This document shows, in pieces, positions 13,617 through 29,120 of a stretch of 64,000 bases of DNA; position 1 is the first letter of the stretch, and each line of letters opens with the position of its first letter. Below the pieces are notes generated by a model. That model was not told the DNA's origin. It saw only the letters and a list, made by a program, of their open reading frames with translations, and did no database searches. Origin of the DNA: Chytridium lagenaria (lineage: Eukaryota > Chytridiomycota > Chytridiomycetes > Chytridiales > Chytridiaceae); NCBI GenBank assembly GCA_025449115.1, contig JAHLKC010000087.1, positions 110,802 to 174,801 on the forward strand, written 5' to 3'. The position numbers and the translations under genes are program-made.

Positions 13617-13653
13617 GGTGAGCTGGCCAAACAATGCATTCTTGAAGCTAAGA
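13617..13653. promoter_or_regulatory. Very short divergent intergenic region between ALG8 and RUVBL2
   Basis: The ALG8 start codon (13616, minus) and the first plausible RUVBL2 ATG (13654, plus) are under 40 bases apart, so both genes must use a shared promoter or overlap their 5' regions. No TATA-like element is visible between them. The RUVBL2 start is uncertain because of frame breaks, so the true gap may be somewhat larger. Confidence 0.45.
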
Positions 13654-15530
<1,877 letters not shown>

Positions 15531-15531
<1 letters not shown>

Positions 15532-15536
15532 ATAAA
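15531..15536 (+). terminator. Candidate polyadenylation signal of RUVBL2
   Basis: AATAAA overlaps the final base of the RUVBL2 stop codon. The convergent RRF1 gene stops only 19 bases away (15550), so the two 3' UTRs must overlap. Confidence 0.45.
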
Positions 15537-15549
15537 GGATTTTAAGATA

Positions 15550-16434
15550 TTATTGAGTGATTTCCTTCTTTTTAGACTCCAGAGTGTTGTCAATTTCTGT
15601 TATCGCGCTATTTGTTTCCGTTTGAAGCTTTGCCGCCATCAGCCATGCTTTTTATTTAATTTCCTCACCTTTGTTTCAAAGGCCCGTAGCTCGTCTCCAG
15701 TCGCGGCATTTTTGAGTTTCTTTTTCACATCTCCTTTGGTTTCAGTTCGGATTTCGCGAATGCGAGCTTTTGCCTTCTCAGCAATCTGTGCCACTGCCTT
15801 AAGAATGGTTTCCCGATATTCTTTCGACAGCCTTATTGCAAATTAGGTTCATGTTGTCCCGATCACTTACCGTGGAATGGGGACCAAGAAAGCGGTGGGG
15901 GACTCCCGTTGAGGATTCAAGCCCAAACTAGCGTCTCTCACGGCCTTTTCGGCTATCCGCATTAACTATAAGAAATAGACAACACAGAAGAATTACATAA
16001 CTTAACAAATACTTTGAGCAAACCTGCTCTTCGTGAACGACAACTTTGAGGGTGCTAGCATCTTTTGCACTGATGTGAGAAATGTCCTTCAAGGGTAGCC
16101 GTGAGTTATTGTGTGAAACAAAGATGGTGTCCAGCAGGCCTATTTGCGGGTGACAAAAGACTTGCATCAGTACAAAAAGTACTGAAGGATCATGAAACGA
16201 ACCTGCATGAGCACGGCCAATGCGCACGTTGCCAAACTCTGTCCGTGTTCTCTCCAGTACTGATTTAAAGGCTAGGGATGACTTGCTGAGCAAAGCGGCG
16301 GTTTCCGCGGCAATGTTGATCTTTTCAGCACCATCATCCTTCACAGCCTTACCACCCTTCTTATTGGGCTTGCTAGCATATCCTCTGCAAACGCCAAAGA
16401 ACTGTTGCCGTACTATCCTCAGGCTTGTCAGCAT
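15550..16434 (-). CDS. RRF1: Ribosome recycling factor, mitochondrial
   Basis: Splits post-termination mitochondrial ribosomes together with EF-G2. The minus-strand ATG at 16434 starts MLTSLRIVRQQFFGVCRGYA, a basic leader suited to mitochondrial import, followed by a Lys-rich linker. The core reads RTRTEFGNVRIGRAHAG, then SRLPLKDISHISAKDASTLKV (domain II, beta-barrel). After introns come IAEKAVRDASLGLNPQ, LSKEYRETILKAVAQIAEK, ARIRIREIRTETKGDVKKK and a last exon ending SKKKEITQ with a stop at 15550-15552. One splice junction near 15,660 does not keep frame as written. Convergent with RUVBL2 (19-base gap); divergent from UTP20. Confidence 0.9.
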
Positions 16435-16664
16435 ACTGCTGTCAGAAAAAAATGAAAACAATAAAGGGAAAATAGAGAGTAGATGTTTACAGATCTTTAT
16501 TCTTTTTTTTTGGCAGAACACGAAAAGTATGCTTTACTTATTATTTTTAGATGGAAAATTGATAAAATGTGTACTTTGATAAAGAACAAAGAAAGTCGAT
16601 ATCAATAGTGAGGCAAACGAAGAAATATAAGAAAAGGTGGACAGTTATTCATTCTGGAGTTTTC

Positions 16665-16689
16665 AAAAAAAAAAAAAAAAAAAAAAAAA
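16665..16689 (+). repeat. Poly(A) tract, 25 bases
   Basis: An uninterrupted run of 25 A lies in the 297-base divergent spacer between RRF1 and UTP20, 42 bases before the UTP20 ATG. Poly(dA:dT) tracts commonly exclude nucleosomes at fungal promoters, so it may serve both genes. The exact length is likely unreliable given homopolymer problems elsewhere. Confidence 0.7.
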
Positions 16690-16731
16690 GAAAGTCCAGA
16701 ATTGTCAGTGTTTGGAATAGCCATTACGCTG

Positions 16732-19700
16732 ATGGCATTGGCATCCAAAGACCTTAATCGGACGGAGAGCAAGAACCGCTTTAGGGTACTTTGAAATAAC
16801 CTGAAGTCTGTCAGTAAATTGACCATTGATCCTGTCTTAGTTCCAATCGTTCAATGAGCGGATAAAGCATCTTAAGCTTAATGCTACGCAGCATGTCAGA
16901 TCTAGATACGAATATGATGATCCCGAGGTCTGTGCTTGCCTTCTATGTTGCAATGTTTAACTTTTGTAAAAGATGGGAAACTCCTTCTTTGTGGAGGAAC
17001 TGGAGCTATTAAAAGATTTGGACGCATCCGTTGCTTTTCGTGAATTCAACTTTGAGATATCACAGTTTGCACAGTCGTTACAGCAAATTCTTTTCCACAA
17101 GGAGGCCGTTGTTGACATGCTTATTGCAACTCTTGAAAAGAAGCAAATTATTGAATCTATCTTAAAGTACGTACCTTAGTCAATTTGGCTTAGATACTGA
17201 TATATATAGATTGATGGTTGCACTGGCCCGAGACTTACAAGATGAATTTACACCTTTCTTTACGAAAGTCGTTGCTTCTATTTTGGGTCTACTCACAACA
17301 AGAGAAATTGAGATAGTGGAGGTTCGTGTTTATAGAATTCTGAAAGCTGACAGTTAATAGGCTATATTCAATGCTCTCGTTTTAATATTTCGATATTTAC
17401 ATCAAGAGGTCGCCGGCCTATTCTGGAGATTTTCGAGTAAGTATGTAACACTGTTAAGTTGACTAACTGAACTTCAGATTGTTTAACGGTTGCGCTTAAT
17501 GACCATCGATTGCACGTTCGAAATTTCACCGCAGAGGCATTATCGTATTTATTCCGGAAGTTACCATCAAGCGTGAACAATAGTATGCACTCGGATATTT
17601 TGGATCTCTTACGGTCGCTGCCTTCGGATAACAAAATCGATGGATATGCCAGATTCTATTACAACGTGATTAAGGTGACTAAATAAATTGTGGACGAAAA
17701 CTAACAAGAAACAGCAAGTCCGAAACACTTTACATTCAAAGACGAAATTATACCTGAAGCCTCTTTACGCGGACGTGGTTTAATTATGAGCAGGAAGCAA
17801 ATGGTGATATTATATCAAAGACGACATGATTTAACATTCTCACAGAGCCTGGTTTCAGAATGGTGCAACAGGCTGTTGAGATGCTTCTTCACCATTGCAA
17901 ATCGGAAACAGTCCAACCACTTATGGATCAAACCATGGAGGATATCAACGCTACCATCTATGCAAAGGACCGAACTAAAGAACAGAGCCTTGTGCCCGTC
18001 TCAAAAGCCCTTTCCATCTTGAACCTATGCCTTTACGCAAGAAAAGGACACTTGATTGCTGGTAATTATATCTTGTTCGATTCTTCCTAATTGAGATAAT
18101 AGATTGGGGGTCCATATTCCAAATTGTCGAGCATTGCGCTCAGAACTTTTCCATTGAAGAAGTCCCTACCACCACCATAAGTTTCGGTCTTCTTCTTTCC
18201 AATTCTCCGGAAGCTTTTCGATCCGATTGCGAGAAGTGCTCGAAAGTAGTTTTTCAAATGGTGAGCCATGTTTAACATACATTGAGAAACTGACCTTAAT
18301 TTTTTGCTTCCACAGGACGTAAAAGAAGCGATCATATATATCGAAATGGCCAAAACTATTGATTATTCCGTGGGAAGGAGATACGCCGTCAATTTTATAC
18401 ATCAGTAAGTATTTCGCTCTAACTGAATGGTACCATAATGTTTTGTTTAACCTAATTTCATTTAGGATGGCTGATACGTCTTCGAATATTGATTATGCGC
18501 TCATTTGCTTTGGCTCCACCACATAGTGATCAATTTGATGCTGATTCCATTGGGGATTTTGATCAAATGGACCGTCTTCGCCATGGGCCAGTTTTGTCCG
18601 GAATTCGCCACATTCTTAGCAGTGAGAGTATTATTGACATCAAAGCAATCTCAAAGGTTGGCTTTTTTAATTATGTGGAATGCTGGTCTACCTTCATAAT
18701 TCCAATCTAATGAATGTCATTTTTATTAATTCGGAATTTTTTCAGAACGATTACAAGGGAATCGGAAGGGTTGTGGACTGCCCTCAACTGTCTTAGTCTT
18801 GTGGAGTTTAAGCAGAGTGAAATCATGCCTGCTCTTTTGAAACTGTTCTCTTTTGCAGTTAATGCAATCGCAAAGGTTCCTTCTTCTCAAGCTTCAGAGC
18901 TGTTGCTTTTGATTTCTTCAAGGACTTTGGAAAAAATTACAGAATTTTTCTGGACCGGGGGACAAGAACCTGTCTGGCGTCTGGGAGCTTGCCCCGATTG
19001 ACTTTTCTGAGCGCTGGATCGCAAAGCTCGATTGCGGTTCACGCGTTTTTCCAAGTTTTTGGACGCCTACGTTTCAAGGTTTATCTTATTATCATCTCCA
19101 CAAAACTTACTCCGATGCAGCTCTCGTAGGCCCACTGCCACGGAAGGCCAAGCTATTTTTTGACATTTTAAAGCCCAACTTTTCGTCTCATGAAAAGAAA
19201 CTTCGTCTTTACTCGGCGCATATTCTTCGAACCCTCTTCCCAGCAGATAATAACCAAGATAATGCATCAATTTTACGCGGCCAGGTTTGATAAATATCAT
19301 TTTCCTTTAATTTATTCACACCTGCTAGGTTTACGGACTTATAATTGAGTTTGACGAGATTGGAAAACACCGCAACAACGGCGCGAGATAAAAATTTATG
19401 CATTAAGCGTTTGGGTCAAGTAATTTTAAAGTATCAGCAAGTCGATAAGAAGTTACTGGAGACTGTCTTTCAATATCTCTTTGGTATTAAATAAGCAAGA
19501 CTATGTACTGACTCCAACAGCTTTCTTAACGGAAAAGTTCGCTCCTGTGCTTGGTCCCGTTACTGAAGTACTTGTGACTTTGGCAAAAAAGTACAACCAT
19601 TTCTTTTGGATCGCCTATATGGACGTTTTTTCGAAATTGGATCGTAAGTTATTTTAATTACTATCAGTCTCTTTATTTTTCTTGAGTTTTCTAATTCATT

Positions 19701-22700
19701 GGGCTAATTTTTTTTTAATTCTCTATCTTTGCAGCATCTATCGTTATTGGAAGAATCCACATTGGAGCCTGAGGCGCCGACGGATGATTTTATAGAAGAG
19801 AATTTCGATGCTGAGTCCAAGCTTAAGTCAATTAAGCGGTTGACGGAGTTATCGGCTCAGCTGAGGTCAACTTCAAGCCGATATGTCCAGCAGCAAGGGG
19901 GTTTTTGCCAGAATCTTCATCATGTACGAATACTTTTACAGACTAAAGCTGATTATGTAAGGCACTTCAAGTATCTCGGCTGAAATCAAGCTTTGATGTT
20001 GGTCGATATTTCAGCATTCTTCTTCAAACCTTCAAGTCCCTTCCGAATATCTTCCTCGATCAAAGCAAGTTTTTCGTTCAGCAGCTTTTCCCAGGCGTCG
20101 AAAGATTTTATGAGTGAAGGGAGGGATGCTCTAGAGGGAACGTCAAAAGTGGAGTCACTCATTTCTAAAGACGTTCTCAAGACGAGAGACATAATATTTG
20201 AGACTTTGAATATTGTGAAAGTTTTGGATAAGCCTGAGAAGCTGTTCAGGGAGGCAGATGTGTATTCACTGTGTCTGCAACTTCTTACAACTGGAGACAC
20301 CGCCATGCAAAGGTTGTCATTAGAATGTATTCTGGTGTGGAAAGAGGCACCTCTTGTTAAGATTAGTGAGCAACTTCGCGGTCTGACAGACGAGGTGAAA
20401 TTTCGTGATTATTTGACGACGTTGGACCAAGAATCTCTCAACTCGCTGGCGGAAGAAGACAAATCGAAAGTCTACAACGTCCTGATTAGGATTCTCTTTG
20501 GAAAACTGATCTCACGAAGGAAAAAGTCGTCCGATCGAACAGGGTTAAAGGCTAGGCGGAAAGCAATCTTTGCCTTTTTTGTCAAGCTTGGGGACTTTGA
20601 GCGCGGTCTCTTTTTTGATATTCTTATTCAGCCGTTCCGCAAGCAAATTCAACAATTTGAATTGGACATGCCCATAGAACCAGTATCTTCTTACAGCGAT
20701 GCGAGGGGCTTTGAGCTGAAGTATCAGCTTGGTTTCTTAAATGCTTGCGAGGATCTTGTCAAGCAATTCCAGAGCTTAGTGACCCCTTTCATCCCTAGCC
20801 TCTTAAGAGCTCTCCTATTCATCGGCTCGTCAACAAGTCGTCATGGGGTGATAGAAGTCGAAGATGACGCGTCGTCCGAGATTGGGGACGAGGATTCGTC
20901 CACGAATAAGAGTTTACGCCAACTCACGATCCGACGTTTGAATGACTTGTTCTCAGCAGAAATCACTTTTGATTATGAGCCCTACCTTGGTGACCTCTTC
21001 AAGATCTTTATTGATCCCAAGCTGCCGAACTTTGATACGGAGAACACTCAAGCACCTAGTTCGATGCTTCGTTTATTTAAAACTTGGTCGGACAATCCCA
21101 TTTACGTACATTTCCTTGGGTTCAATCCAATGGTCATGGAAAAGATCTTTATGCTTTGGCAGCCAAAGCCGTTAATGTTTCGGTTGTTGAACTAGTTTTA
21201 AGCATGACAGAAGCCATCTTTGCTAGTGACGAAGGAGATAAGGAGTCTACTTTCATGCACTCTTTGATTGTTCCGAATGCCTCGTTCCTTATTGAGGGCT
21301 TCCGAGTCCTATCGCTGAGTGATTTCTTCAAAAGGGCCACAAAAGAGGGCAAGCGAGACTTGTTTTCTAGATTCATCGAGCTGCTCGCTATGGTTGTCAC
21401 AGCCGGGTCGACAATTGAAAACCTTCAAGTGATCTCTTCAACCTTGTATCCTTACCTGAGAAAACCATCTTACTTGGTTCATGACGGGATCAAGCTGCGT
21501 GTACTTCAAATTGTCCATCAGATTGAAAAGCAGTCTTGGGCCAGTGGGACGCCATTTACCACTGACTCTGAGGCTTACACAGTGTCCTCTCTCCTTCTAT
21601 CGTCTATTGTCCAATTGGAGTGCCGCAGAATGTTGGTAACCATGTTCAAGGAGTTTGCGGCTCAAGACGACAGGCTGGTACTTGTCTCCGAACTCATCGA
21701 CCTAATGAACACTTTTGAGTTGAGGAGGCTTAATGAGAGAGATTTTTCGAAATTATTTGACGCTCTCGGCGCAATCTCGACTCAGCACCATAAGGTTCTA
21801 GTCTCGGATCAGTGGCTTCCGATTCTTTACAATTTAGTGTATCTTGCAAGTGACGAAACTGAGTTTTCCGTTAGAGCAAGCGCATCTCACTGCTTTGAAA
21901 AGTTTTTTGAGACCACCTCTGCAAGAGGAGCCGAATATGTTCTTGCTGACACCGTGAAACTCCTACGCTTGGTTATCTTCCCCTCTATCAAGAAGGCCTT
22001 TGTTTCTAAATCAGAGACTGTGCGGTCCGAGTTTTTGTCTATCATGGGTCTTGCTGTTGAGAGGTACCCGTATCTTGACGAGATGAAGTGCTTTGTTCCA
22101 CTGTTGGCGAATGGAGATGGAGAGGCGAGTTTTTTCGGTAACTACTACCATCTACAGCAGCACAGGAGGGTCAGAGCAGTTCGAAGATTATGTGACGAGA
22201 TTCAAAACGAGAAGATCACACCGAATGCTATAAACACTTTGATGCTGCCTCTCATTACCCACACGATATTTGAGAGTGATAGAAGCGTTGATAACGTGTT
22301 GATAAACGAGACGATAAATGCTATCGGTGCTTCCGTGGCTTTCCTTTCGTGGAACAAGTACGTCACCTACTTCCTCAAGATGGTGGGATGCATCGATAGG
22401 TTTCCAAAAGTTGAACGAGAGCTTATTCGTCTGCTGGCGTCCATCGTTGGCTCAATCGGGAAAGTTGTTGAGCGGATTTCGCAGCCCGCAAAAGCAGAGG
22501 CGGAGGAGATGGACGTTGACACAAATGAGGAACCCGATGCTGTTGTTGCGAAGATTGAGCCTATCACGCAGCCGACGAGTGAAAAAATTGCCAAAGCTAT
22601 CACGCAACGTATCATCCCGCCACTTCTTGGGTTGTTAAACGAGAGGGATGATGAGAATCTTGAGCGTCGCATACCCTTATCTATTTCCATCTCTAAGGCG

Positions 22701-25544
22701 CTCAACATTTTGCCTCAGAAAACACGTGAATTGGAACTATCCAAACTTTTGACCAAGCTTTGCCAGTTTCTTAAGAACAAACGTCAAGACGTGCGTGACT
22801 CTACGAGAAATTCCCTCAAGAAGATCACCTTGGATCTGGGACCATACTTTTTCCCTTTTATCATCAACGAGCTGCAGGCCTCGCTTCAACGCGGTTACCA
22901 ACGGCACGTTCTCGTCTACACTGTACACCACCTCTTGACGGAGATATCGACCGTTTTCGCTCCAGGATCTCTTGATAGTGCCATCAATCCTCTCACTAGC
23001 ATTTTAACTGAGGACGTCTTCGGGACCGTCGCCGAAGAGCGTGAAGTGGCTGAGATGAAAGGCAAACTCATTGAGATGAAGTCCCGGAAGGGAATGGAGT
23101 GCATCCAAATACTGGCTACAAATTTGTCGAAGGAGTCGATGATTGTTCTTCTTCGGGCAGCTAAGGAGGTGATGGCGGAGACCAATGCTCCAAAATCAAT
23201 CACAAAGCTCAAGGAGTACTTTCGCCAAATTTCTCAGGGCTTTATCAACAACGTGTTGATTGCACCCAAAGATCTTTTGATTCTAATTTACGGCCTCGTT
23301 AGTGAAAACCTGCAATTTGCCGCTGCGGAAGAGAAGAAAAGCCAAAGAAGAAAGCAGGATCTCTCGGTCCCGAATTGTTTGAGGTTCAGCTTAAGAGGAA
23401 CGATCCTTTGAAAAAGTCGATTGATACCTACCAAACCAACTCCTATCTCTTTGTTGAGTTTGGCTTTTCGCTTCTTTTGGCGGCCTTGCGGCGCGGAAAC
23501 GTTTCCATATCGGATGAAGTTTATTTGGATATGCTTGACCCCATCGTCGACTGTCTGGCCAAAGCTCTTTACTCAAAACACTCCACCGTCACAGCATACG
23601 CATTGCGTTGTATAAATTTCGTTATTAACGCCAAAATACCGAAGCTTGAAAGAATTGTTCCGGTTATATTCAAGAAAACCGTTGAATTGGTTTTTCAAGG
23701 TATCGACACTGATCCTAATGGTATCGTTGATCACGCCGCCAAACTTCTGCTGGGGATAATGAAATCGCATAAAAACGTGGAGCTTTCTAACCGGCAGCTT
23801 GTCGATATGGTTGGATTGGTGAAGCTGTATCTCGAAAATCCGCAAGGCCAGGCCATTGCATTCGCCTTGATTAAGGCTATCATGCAGAGGAAGTATATCT
23901 TCGCCGAGCTTTACGATATGATGGATCATGTTGCCAAGACACTGGTGACATCGCAGTCGACGGAGGTGCGCGAAAAGTGTCGTTCATGTTTCGTCGAGTC
24001 CTTTTGGATTATCCTCACGGAAATGCAAGATTGAAACAGTTGATAAATTACGTGGTTCATAATCTCAATTATGAGTTTGAGAGTGGAAGAGAGTCGGTGC
24101 TCCACCTCATTCATTCCGTCATCACGAAGTTCAGTGAAACCGTTCTCTACGATTTCTCTGACCTTCTTTTTGTGGCGCTTGTAACGGCTTTAGTGAACGA
24201 TGATGTACCTAAATGTCGAGCACTGGCTGCAAAATGCCTCAGTGTCCTTCTTATCAAACTGGATCAAAACCGTGTGGATAAGGCAATCCGATTGGCGAGG
24301 AAAGTGGATTTCTGGAGAGAATCCGACATTGCAGCGTGCAGCCATGCATGTCTATGCGATTTTGTTCGAAAGTCTTAAGACGCCTGCGATGAGGTTCTGG
24401 CCAGACTGCCTTGAAGACCTCACTCGAACACTCAAGATGTGTCAGGAGGAGGTTAAGACAAGACTCGAAGATGACGAGATGTTTGAACAAGAAGAGATGG
24501 AAAGTTGAAGTTCTGGAGTGTGGTTACCTCAGCTTGGTCGCCATGCACAAGGCTGTTGATGTAGCGCCTGCAATTGTTCTTGAAGAAAGGATGCAGGATG
24601 TTTGGGGGCTCTGCAAAGCTCTTGTATCTCACCCTCATCGCTGGATTCGAGTGTCCGTATGTAACCTCTTTGGGAGATTCTTCGCGACGGCACAGGAAAC
24701 CTATTCAGTCCTCCCTAAGCTTCAGACCTCAAATATCAAGCTTCTTCATGATCTTGAAGGATTGTCGGGCTTAGCCCAGAATTTTACGGTTCAGCTTCAA
24801 TCAACATACCTTGATGAAGCACATGGACAGCAAATTATTAAGAACCTGCTATTCCTGGCGAAGTGCATGCTGTCGTTCCATCAGCTAATTGCAAAGGACG
24901 AGGAATCATGTCCTCCGGAGCTTTACAAATTGCTGAGAAGCTGTCAATATCGGCGAGGATGAATAATCCTACCATGAAGGCAACTCCTTTGATGGTATGT
25001 ATCGCTTTTTAATATTAATTTGAGCTATACTGACCCCTCTCATAAAGCAAGTGGTAATTTTCCAGTTCTTTGCTGCGGCGCTCGTGCTCCTCCCGAAGCA
25101 TCGACCTAGCCACGTGCTGACTATCAACACAATTGTTAAAGTAGTTGAAGATGAGACGAGAAAAGACAATGGTATGTTATTTGATCTTCGTCTTTATCAA
25201 ATGGTGTGCTGGATGTTAACGTGTCCACAGAGAGTGCAAAGGTATCTGGTCGCGAAGTACTTGATATGATACACAAAATGGTTGGAACCAATGACTTCGT
25301 TAGTATTCTCAACGAGGTCAAAAGCTCCTTGTCAGGAGTCAGAGAGGAAAGGCGATCTAAAAGGAAGATACACGTGAGCATAGTCTTCATTTTCTTAGCG
25401 CTTCTGACTTGTTATGATTAGGCTGTTCTCGACCCTGAATTGCACGCGAAGCGCAAGATCCGGAAGAATGAATTAAAGAAAGAGAGCAAGAAGCGCAAGT
25501 CAGCTGTTTTGCAAACAAATTCAAAACGCGTGAAGAACGCTTAA
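16732..25544 (+). CDS. UTP20: U3 snoRNP-associated HEAT-repeat protein UTP20 (DRIM)
   Basis: Giant alpha-solenoid scaffold of the small-subunit processome, needed for early 18S rRNA maturation in the nucleolus. The ATG at 16732 gives MALASKDLNRTESKNRF, spliced over 16786-16840 to FQSFNERIKHLKLN, then FFVEELELLKDLDASVAFREF and ARDLQDEFTPFFTKV, matching the family N-terminus. The DRIM centre (about 19,990-21,190) includes LSLECILVWKE. The long exons to 23,400 include NYYHLQQHRRVRAVRRL and LCQFLKNKRQDVRDSTRNSL. The C-terminal blocks are LNYEFESGRESVLHLIH, ALVNDDVPKCRALAAKCL and HPHRWIRVSVCNLFG, and the basic tail ends at 25542-25544. Frame shifts at about 18,950, 21,140, 23,360, 23,990, 24,300, 24,500 and 24,910 without plausible introns. 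Conserved protein continues on both sides of each, arguing for sequence errors. Confidence 0.9.
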
Positions 25545-25901
25545 AAACATTAGCTGCCTAGATTCATGATCGTACATTCAATTTCACGCACACATACATC
25601 GATTATAATTGTTGTTTTTTTTTGTTTTTGTATTTTTTTGTTTGTTTTGTTTTATTGTTTCGGGGAATGCCAATGCCCCATGCTTCCTTTCTAATCAATG
25701 AAATAAGAATTCAAGTCCGTTTTTAAGCTTATCTGTTCCCGGAATCAAATGGATTATTTTGAGTAAGAGGCATTTGAAGGCATCAAAGCGTGTAATGGTC
25801 GTTTGTACGTAACGTAGATGGTGAAGTGAACAATTGGCCCAACTTCCAAGAGTCACCTCTGAAATCAAATAAATTTTTCGATTTATGGTGAAAGGCATCT
25901 A
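25545..25901. other. Spacer between UTP20 and striatin
   Basis: About 360 bases with T-rich runs after the UTP20 stop (3' UTR-like) and no recognisable gene. A short minus-strand open frame here (25695-25898) has no features of a known protein. Confidence 0.5.
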
Positions 25902-28695
25902 ATGTTCACTTTGAACGCTGCCGAGCTAGCGCATTCAGACCTTAATCACTATAGTCTCCCTGGAGTCCTTCATTTTCTACAAGTCGAATGGAGACGTTTT
26001 GAACGAGAACGGAATGAGTGGGAAATTGAGCGGGCCGATCTCAAAGTAAAATAACACTCGGTTGTCTGTGGGCCTAACCAGAATGCTCTTACCATCCTAC
26101 CTTGCGTAAAAAACTTAGGCCAAACTCTCCTTCTTGGAGGGCGAGCGGCGAGGGATGGAGAATTTGAAGACGGATTTGATGCGGAGAGTCAAGATGTTGG
26201 AATTTGCTTTGAGGCAGGAAAGGTGAGGGCTAGTCGGACATGGGAATCGCATGGGATCTCAAACGTGCTTCTTTATAAAAGGGGGAAGCTACTCTCGTCT
26301 CAAGCAACTGCATCCATCGATATCCAAGCAAGACCGGAATTAAATGAGGCATCTCCTGGTTCGGAATCTCTTCCGCCTGTACCTGGATCGGTTCAGCAGA
26401 AAGTGGCGTCTTCCTCCAGTGCTGTGGATACGACATCGGGTGACCTGCAAAAGGCTAACAAATTAACGGCGACGGCAGCAGCGACGGCGCCAGCTACAGG
26501 AGGAACGCTTTTGGGATTTTCAAAGGGTGTTGGGAACCTTCGGAGTCGAGAGATTTGAAAAAGTGATGATGTCCCTATTTGTTTTCTCTTATTCCTAACA
26601 TAACTATCAGCTATCTGAGGGAAGCAAATTATCTTTTAGCTCATTCTGGTTTGCCTGTACCTTTACATTCACCAGGAGCTGGAAATGGCAGAGTAATGAG
26701 CCCGAGTTGCGAGGAAGCCGTTGTTGAGCCTTCACCTGAGCAGCATGAAAATATGAAGGCAAGAGGCGGGTACAAGGGAAAAGAGCCTGCTGTTGTTTCG
26801 AATGACTCGGGAAATTATTTAGATGACATAGAGTGCGTAGATCATTTAACTCACTCTCCTCTTGTGGTGTTATTGTATACTAATCGCTCGCCTTTTTCTC
26901 GTCTGTTTTTCATCCACATCATTTTTATTGTCACATCTTCCGAAATGAAGGACTTCTTACGGGTCTACAGAACAAAGACAAGGCATTTCTTCTTCAGCTT
27001 CAACGACTTCTGTGAGTACTTTCCTTATACTTTCTCGCATTGAATGTTTTGTTTTTTGACGAAAGACTCACTGTAATTTATTACATCAATTAGACCGCCA
27101 AGCATTCTACCGACGAAAGAGCAATACCCAGGCACATGGGTAAGAATACTATGAATGTGTCTTTCTGAAGTATTTTAAGACGGCAACATGGCTCAGTTAC
27201 TGGACGAACCTGAACCGTCTACAAGGGTGAGGAATTTCTACGGTTTTTAAGTATTCTGGGTTTTCCCTTCAATTTTACTTTGGTGGGTCGATGTTCTAAG
27301 TGTAACTTTAGAGAAAAAGCGCTACAAATAGTATTATCGCCGACGCTCCTATGTGGAAACCTAAAGTATCACTTTCAAGGTATACATCATCGACATATGA
27401 AACTTTTTTTTTTTTCATGGCTCTATCCAACATTTTACCATTATTAATCATAAATCACCAGTCACCTCGATTGCATCCGCACTGTATCTTTTCTTCCAAA
27501 AGACCTTGCATTAATCACAGGCTCTGAGGATGGAACAGCAAAACTTTGGAACCTTAAGAGCTTGCAGGGTCGAAAGGTGCCGAACGATCTTGAGCCCGTC
27601 TTTACATTCCGGGGCATAAAGGACCTGTCACATCAGCAGCCATATCACCAGACTCGCAATATCTTTTTACTGGAAGTTTAGATTCCACTGTACTATGCTG
27701 GAAGATCCCTCCTGTTGGGAGTGAAACTTATGGGGAGTATGGTACGTGTTGCCAGTCTCTTACTTCTCGTGTTATTTTGGCGTTTTCTAATATTTGATTT
27801 AGCAAACGCGAAGCTTCAAACTCTTGTTGCACACACAGACGCCGTGTGGGATGTAAGCTTTATCCGTATTTAGATCAAAGCAGTCTTCTCTCCACCGCCT
27901 CGGCGGACAGTACCGTCAAGATTTGGGATATCAGCGGAACCACCACAACCTTAAATCAACTCTTCATTCAAACGGCGTCACCATGGGTGGGGCGGTGTGA
28001 TAACATCCTCAGCCGATCGGCCGAGACCAACATCAATCGATTGGTTGAGACACCAAAATCATAGATTGGCGGTTGCTTATCGGCATTCAAGTATCAAAGT
28101 ATTTGATGTGGAGACGGGGGGAGTTGTGGTAGAGCTCAAAGCAGAAGACAACGGTGAGTACCCTTTCGCAGCGCCTTCTTATAATCCCCGGCCGTATTGA
28201 CTTTTTGAACCATAGGCTTGCTGGCGCATCGCAAGTCAACAAGATTATATGCCATCCTACCATGCCTTTGTTGATCACAGGCGGTGAGGATCGGCATCTT
28301 AGGTTTTACGATTTGAATTCCGGTGCGTTTTTTCTCTCTCACTTTTGTAGAATACAGAGACGCATTATGGTCTTATATTCTATTCACATGCTTCTGCTGA
28401 ACTTATTAAATTTTTTTGTTCATTCTTCAGGTCGTTGCCTTCACTCGATGATAGGTCACCTGGACTCCGTTGCATCACTAGATATTTCGCCAGGAGGTTT
28501 AACATTTGTGTCGAGCGGACATGATTGCTCTCTGTGCGGTGGTGGGATATGGGCACGCGGGCGTGCATGCAGGAATATAGTACACATCGAAGAAGTTGGA
28601 TGAGGGATCTGGAGCGCCGCTTATCACCCGTCGCGGCAAGAGTATGTGGCGACAGGAGGGCGGACGGGGTTTGCAAAGTGTTTTATTATGAGTAA
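25902..28695 (+). CDS. Striatin (STRIPAK scaffold, WD40)
   Basis: Regulatory B''' subunit of PP2A and scaffold of the STRIPAK complex (Far8/Pro11 type), controlling cell fusion, septation and signalling in fungi. From the ATG at 25902: LPGVLHFLQVEWRRFERER (caveolin-binding/start of coiled coil), FLEGERRGMENLKTDLMRR and KMLEFALRQER, the classic striatin coiled coil. A low-complexity Ala/Thr/Ser linker follows (about 26,400-26,530). The WD40 propeller starts near 27,460: HLDCIRTVSFLP, ITGSEDGTAKLWNL, GPVTSAAISPDSQYLFTGS, AHTDAVWDVSF, STASADSTVKIWDIS, LLITGGEDRHLRFYDLNS, GHLDSVASLDISPGG, and a final VFYYE with TAA at 28693-28695. In the last exon (28,530-28,670) three frame breaks lie at short homopolymers, though the family ending is readable across frames. 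Confidence 0.9.
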
Positions 28696-29120
28696 AAGGG
28701 GCAGGGGTCGCTAGGGATGAACGGGACTTTCTTTTTTTTTATCTTTTTCTTTTGACATCTCTTTTTTTTTGTTCCTTTGTTTCTGTGCTTTCTTCTTGTT
28801 GTCTTTCGTCTTGAGTTTGTGGTGGCGATTAAAACACCCCTGGCTGGCACCGCTGATTACCATCTTTCTGCTTGCTTCTTTTATGCCATATTACCCGTAT
28901 AGTGGTTTTGTTTGTTTTGGGGGAGGTTATATGAGGGAAAGCCAAAGAAGTCCATTTTCTTTCACAGTGTCGACACCCGTACCAATATAGAAAGAACTTA
29001 TCAGCATGACGCGAATTCATGTAGAAAAACCGTTTGCACTTTACCTCTTTCTATAAGAGGTAAGGCAAAAAATTTGCTAGTTTTCTTCTCTTTGAATTTT
29101 TCATCGTCATCCTCATCAAG
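28696..29120. other. T-rich spacer between striatin and NDUFS6
   Basis: Several T runs of 8-9 bases follow the striatin stop, as in a 3' UTR. No gene seen. The 60 bases before 29121 are moderately AT-rich and are the likely NDUFS6 promoter/leader. Confidence 0.45.
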
